From assembly GCA_007129335.1 (NCBI GenBank), contig SKVS01000063.1, positions 1 to 9,228 on the forward strand: a DNA stretch of 9,228 bases. Reading direction: 5' to 3'. Below, piece after piece: positions 6,741 to 9,228 of the stretch. The stretch comes from Spirochaetaceae bacterium (lineage in GTDB: Bacteria; Spirochaetota; Spirochaetia; DSM-27196; Salinispiraceae). Under the pieces are notes generated by a model. That model was not told the DNA's origin and searched no databases. It worked only from the letters and a program-made list of their open reading frames with translations. How positions within the stretch are numbered: position 1 is the first letter of the stretch; the number at the start of each line of letters is the position of its first letter. The translations under genes were made by a program, and so were the position numbers.

Positions 6741-7268
6741 ATGAAAAGCGTACTTGAACCATCATCGGGAGCAACCATTCAGGATCCCAATGAACAGCAA
6801 ATGCAGGAAATCCTTGGCAAAATCGGGTCAGAAGTAGACACCTGTAATTTCACCTACGGAGACAGCTACCTGGGAGTCTATGGAAGCAGCAGAAACGAAA
6901 TCTATCTTACCTATACCGATGAATCCAACAGGGAGTTAACCAGCTCAAAGGGATTAAGCACCGAGGAAGTAACCCCGATCCTCCTGGCCTGCCAACAGGG
7001 CAACGAAGACTGGAAAACCACCGTTCCATTCGAGGAAGCACAGTACGGAGAGGCGGTTTATCCCGAAGGAACCACTGCCGAAGCTGGAAATCCCCCATCA
7101 ACCAACAGCCCGACCAGAGGAATTCCCAGGGGCAATCAAAACCTGAAAGACTCAATTGTAAGCGGAATCAAACACCAGGCGAGCAGGGAAGTTTCCCGGG
7201 GAGTATCCCGGGGCGTAGGTCGGATCATTGGACAAATTATTCGCAGCATTCTCAAAGGACGCAGGTAG
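6741..7268 (+). CDS. Uncharacterised 175-residue protein with basic repetitive C-terminal tail
   Basis: I do not recognise the family. From ATG 6741 (strong AAGGAG 7 bases upstream) the protein has three parts. Residues 1 to about 100 form an acidic, probably folded alpha/beta domain with the stretches VDTCNFTYGDSYLGVYG and EIYLTYTDES. Residues about 101-132 are Pro/Gly/Ser/Thr-rich and look like a flexible linker. The last 40 or so residues are basic and amphipathic, with the repeat SREV-SRGV-SRGV-GRIIGQII and ending in KGRR. Such Arg-Ile/Val tails can form an amphipathic helix that binds membrane, nucleic acid or another protein. A loosely similar tail occurs at the end of some DUF853-type ATPases, but that is a resemblance and not an assignment. 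There is no signal peptide. It follows sbcC on the same strand and converges with the lipoprotein gene, 14 bases away. No function is proposed. Confidence 0.8.
   Translation: MKSVLEPSSGATIQDPNEQQMQEILGKIGSEVDTCNFTYGDSYLGVYGSSRNEIYLTYTDESNRELTSSKGLSTEEVTPILLACQQGNEDWKTTVPFEEAQYGEAVYPEGTTAEAGNPPSTNSPTRGIPRGNQNLKDSIVSGIKHQASREVSRGVSRGVGRIIGQIIRSILKGRR
7194..7217 (+). repeat. Two tandem 12-bp units encoding SRGV-SRGV
   Basis: TCCCGGGGAGTA (7194-7205) is followed directly by TCCCGGGGCGTA (7206-7217), with 11 of 12 bases identical. A more diverged unit encoding SREV precedes them. The near-identity at DNA level suggests recent unit duplication rather than only protein-level constraint. Confidence 0.8.
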
Positions 7269-7282
7269 TAGGTAGTTGACGA

Positions 7283-8842
7283 TTACTCCACCCGGGCCAT
7301 GAGATTTGTCATACCCCGGCGGTTCACCGTTACCCGGGAAAAACCACTTTGCACCGCATCCTCCGGGCTGGTTGTACTCAAACCATTCCCCTCGAAAACC
7401 GCACTGCCAATAACCTGATTGGTTCCCACATTGGTAATGCGCAGGTTCAGCTCAACAGTGGCCAGATACTGGGTGCCCCGAAGTCCCGAGGACTCTTGTT
7501 GACCCGTTACCCCAAGGGTTCCGGTAATGAGGTAGGGGGCATCATCCGTAACCCGGAAGCCCAGCGAAACCAGTTCCCGGTCTATGGCCTGTTCAATTCT
7601 CGTCATGCGCTGGCCGTCCGGGGCGGTTACCCGCACACTAATAGGCACAACAACCGGCTGGACCACGGTAAATCTGGCCTGAACCTCGGCCCGCTGGGCA
7701 ATATTGGAGAATCCACCCAGGAGAGCCCGGGTATCCAGACTGGCGGTTACGGTTCCCAGATCTCCCTGGGTTGGTATGGCCTGGGCATTGACGGAAATCT
7801 GTCCCTGGTTGTTGGTGATGGATCTTCCCAGGGAGGTATTATCCCCGGATCTCAGGGCAAGAGGCAGATTAGGTACGGGCACCGGTGCGCCTCCAGTGGG
7901 GATGTACACCACCCGGAATACAATCGGTTGGGAAAGATTTGAACCAAGAGCGCCGCTTTGGTCGTTCCCGCTGACCACTTCAACGCTGAGTGATCCCACT
8001 ACCTGGCGGATTTCGCTGACAACCTCCCCTGGTGAAAGGGTAGCCTGGGGTGAGCGGCTGGGAGCAAAGGTATCTACAAAGCCTTTCTGGGTGTAGTAGT
8101 ACACCAGCTCATCGTAGGCATTACGATAATTCTCGATGGAACTGAAAATTCTCCCCGCAGCAATTTCGCTCCGTGCCTGGGTCATGTAGGCATCCACCTG
8201 ACGGCGGATATCTGCCAGCTCCAGCAAGAGACCATCAATGAAAAACTGAAGGTTCAATGCAGCAAAAGCGTAGTACCGTCCCTGGAACTGAGCCTGCTCA
8301 ATAATTTGGGCACCCCGCAGGGTTTCGTCGATTGATGACAGGGAGTTCGCGGTAAACTCCTCTTCTACCATGGCGCGGCCGTCAATATTGGATTCCCGCA
8401 CAAAGTTCTCCACGGTTGCCTGGAGGGTAACCCTGAGTTGGGATGCTATAGCAACCTGAGCTCCCTGGGCAGCTTCCTGAAAGGTTGCCCCTTCAGCAAC
8501 ACCAATGAGATGGGTGTTCGGCCCATAACCTGCCAGTTGACCGGAGGTATACCAGGCAGGAATCGCGGTTACCGCCACCGGTTCGGGAGGCGGAGGTGGC
8601 GGCTCAACCGGAGCAGCTGGCGCTGCGGCAGCGGCTTGCTGGGTTGCCGGCGCAAGGGATGCGGTGTTTCTATTTAATAATGCGGCTTCTGCTGCACGGG
8701 CAGCTGCCTCGGCCCGGGCTGCACCATCTGCGGTACTGGGCTGGGCTGCAGGCTGTCCAGATGGGGCAGCCTGTTCTGCTGGAGGAGCAGAGGCACAGGC
8801 GGCAAAAATTGCAATGAAAAGCACTATCATGAGTTTTTTCAT
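7283..8842 (-). CDS. LPP20-type outer-envelope lipoprotein, large
   Basis: A 519-residue predicted lipoprotein. The signal peptide MKKLMIVLFIAIFAAC ends in a loose lipobox with lipidated cysteine C16. Phe at -3 is tolerated mainly in spirochaete-type lipoboxes. Residues 17 to about 92 are an Ala/Pro/Gln-rich low-complexity linker ending in six prolines (81-86). From about 93 the sequence matches the LPP20 family pattern: PAWYTSG at 95-101, then LIGVAEGATFQEAAQGAQVA, then an Ala-rich helix and an IDET/FQGRYYAFAAL segment. After a middle helical region, a beta-rich part at about 285-390 and a C-terminal domain at about 392-519 follow. It is much longer than the short founding members of the family. 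I chose ATG 8842 over ATG 8902 because AAAGGAG lies 8 bases ahead and the signal peptide starts exactly there. The role is unknown: LPP20-like proteins are envelope lipoproteins, some surface-exposed or linked to LpoB- and FlgT-like assemblies. The family call is moderate; lipoprotein status is strong. Confidence 0.85.
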   Translation of the reverse strand: MKKLMIVLFIAIFAACASAPPAEQAAPSGQPAAQPSTADGAARAEAAARAAEAALLNRNTASLAPATQQAAAAAPAAPVEPPPPPPEPVAVTAIPAWYTSGQLAGYGPNTHLIGVAEGATFQEAAQGAQVAIASQLRVTLQATVENFVRESNIDGRAMVEEEFTANSLSSIDETLRGAQIIEQAQFQGRYYAFAALNLQFFIDGLLLELADIRRQVDAYMTQARSEIAAGRIFSSIENYRNAYDELVYYYTQKGFVDTFAPSRSPQATLSPGEVVSEIRQVVGSLSVEVVSGNDQSGALGSNLSQPIVFRVVYIPTGGAPVPVPNLPLALRSGDNTSLGRSITNNQGQISVNAQAIPTQGDLGTVTASLDTRALLGGFSNIAQRAEVQARFTVVQPVVVPISVRVTAPDGQRMTRIEQAIDRELVSLGFRVTDDAPYLITGTLGVTGQQESSGLRGTQYLATVELNLRITNVGTNQVIGSAVFEGNGLSTTSPEDAVQSGFSRVTVNRRGMTNLMARVE

Positions 8843-8850
8843 ATCAGGAA

Positions 8851-8857
8851 CTCCTTT
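8851..8857 (-). promoter_or_regulatory. Shine-Dalgarno deciding the lipoprotein start
   Basis: AAAGGAG on the minus strand, 8 bases upstream of ATG 8842. It rules against the longer reading from 8902, which would place 20 charged, non-signal residues before the signal peptide. Confidence 0.8.
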
Positions 8858-8868
8858 CGTTCTCTTCC

Positions 8869-8901
8869 CCACAGGAACACCACAAAAAGACCATAGGAAC
8901 A
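8869..8901. repeat. Pair of 11-bp direct repeats 22 bp apart upstream of the lipoprotein gene
   Basis: CCACAGGAACA at 8869-8879 and CCATAGGAACA at 8891-8901 differ at one base and are spaced exactly 22 bp start to start, about two helical turns. They lie in the 101-base gap between two minus-strand genes, 27-59 bases upstream of the lipoprotein start. They could be a regulator binding site on one face of the DNA, or a chance repeat. Confidence 0.5.
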
Positions 8902-8943
8902 TGATCCCCCTCTGGGAAGGTCTGGTATATTCATGGGAAACTT

Positions 8944-9228
8944 TTAAAAATCAATTTTCAACTGCATAAGCTTCCGGTTCAGGCTGATCTGGCCCAATCT
9001 CCCAGCGGTACCCTCCCGGGCAAAAGCATCCCTGAGGGCCTGGTATAGTTGAAGTGGCCTTCCGTACCGTTGGGGATCAACCCAAATGAGGTAGTCCAGG
9101 GTTCCATCGGTTACTACCAACTCCCGGGCTGAACGGGCAACTGCGTCCACGGCGTTCATGAACCCGATTTGAATATCCTCCAGTTCAAAGTCCGCAAATC
9201 CAGGTTCAATACTTACAATAACCTTGTA
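8944..9228 (-). CDS. C-terminal part of an unrecognised protein (5' end cut by window)
   Basis: The reading frame is open from the right edge of the window to a TAA at 8944-8946 and gives 94 visible residues. The frame continues upstream of the internal ATG at 9159, so that ATG is probably not the true start. The visible part reads as a mixed alpha/beta domain. It starts with YKVIVSIEPGFADFELEDIQ, then has a helix around VDAVARSARELV, a strand LDYLIWVD, a helix LYQALRDAFARE, and the ending LNRKLMQLKIDF. I cannot assign a family. It is co-directional with the lipoprotein gene, 101 bases upstream of it, so the two may be co-expressed and both concern the envelope, but that is a guess from position. 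No Cys-rich, transmembrane or nucleotide-binding motif is visible in this piece. Confidence 0.75.
   Translation of the reverse strand, partial: YKVIVSIEPGFADFELEDIQIGFMNAVDAVARSARELVVTDGTLDYLIWVDPQRYGRPLQLYQALRDAFAREGTAGRLGQISLNRKLMQLKIDF

Noticed and set aside
7266..7300. Bidirectional terminator between the two convergent genes
   Set aside because: The gap is only 14 bases, and neither a G/C-rich stem nor a T-run was found. Termination must lie inside the opposing genes or be factor-dependent.
7349..7942. 197-codon plus-strand open frame opposite the lipoprotein gene
   Set aside because: Antisense to a strongly supported lipoprotein coding region, with no recognisable domain or good start site.
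8884..8925. Minus-strand stem AGACC / GGTCT followed by T residues, considered as a terminator for the gene at the right edge
   Set aside because: Only about five base pairs with a loop of about 26 bases. Too weak to call without a folding calculation.
1..9228. CRISPR array, tRNA, rRNA, defence or toxin-antitoxin system
   Set aside because: No regularly spaced repeats, cloverleaf-like sequence or rRNA-like stretch was noticed. The small gene after sbcC has no toxin or antitoxin motif, and sbcCD is a housekeeping repair complex.

Overview
The window looks like chromosomal DNA from a moderately GC-balanced Gram-negative-type bacterium. A free-living or gut spirochaete is my best guess, from the LPP20-type lipoprotein with a loose lipobox and from the general style of the signalling genes. 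This is an inference and not a firm assignment. No tRNA, rRNA, CRISPR array, complete insertion sequence or phage gene was seen. Most of it is ordinary housekeeping and signalling DNA with a few unusual spots.

Left third (1-2170, all minus strand): a phosphorelay-type signalling cluster. Read in transcription order, it encodes a stand-alone HPt phosphotransfer protein (2170 to 1826), a 335-base gap, a single-domain CheY-like response regulator of the Rcp1 type (1490 to 1035), and a receiver-histidine kinase hybrid of the HisKA_2 class (1034 to beyond base 1). The last two genes abut exactly and share a reading frame, with only one TAA codon between them. The gap between the HPt and regulator genes holds a 104-bp element bounded by a perfect 19-bp inverted repeat and flanked by a 10-bp near-identical direct repeat. 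It looks like a MITE or an IS remnant.

Middle (2171-6577, plus strand): a divergent promoter region, then sbcD and sbcC overlapping by ATGA. These encode the Mre11/Rad50-type nuclease complex that cuts hairpins and blocked DNA ends. All catalytic, ATPase and zinc-hook motifs are intact.

Right third (6578-9228): a short plus-strand gene for an unrecognised 175-residue protein with a repetitive basic amphipathic tail (6741-7268). It converges, with a 14-base gap, on a minus-strand gene for a large LPP20-type lipoprotein (8842 to 7283). Upstream of that is the 3' end of another minus-strand gene of unknown function (9228 to 8944).

The strongest candidates for something undescribed are the small inverted-repeat element, the in-frame TAA junction between regulator and kinase, and the unrecognised protein with the repeated tail. 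I see no clear novel multi-gene system.
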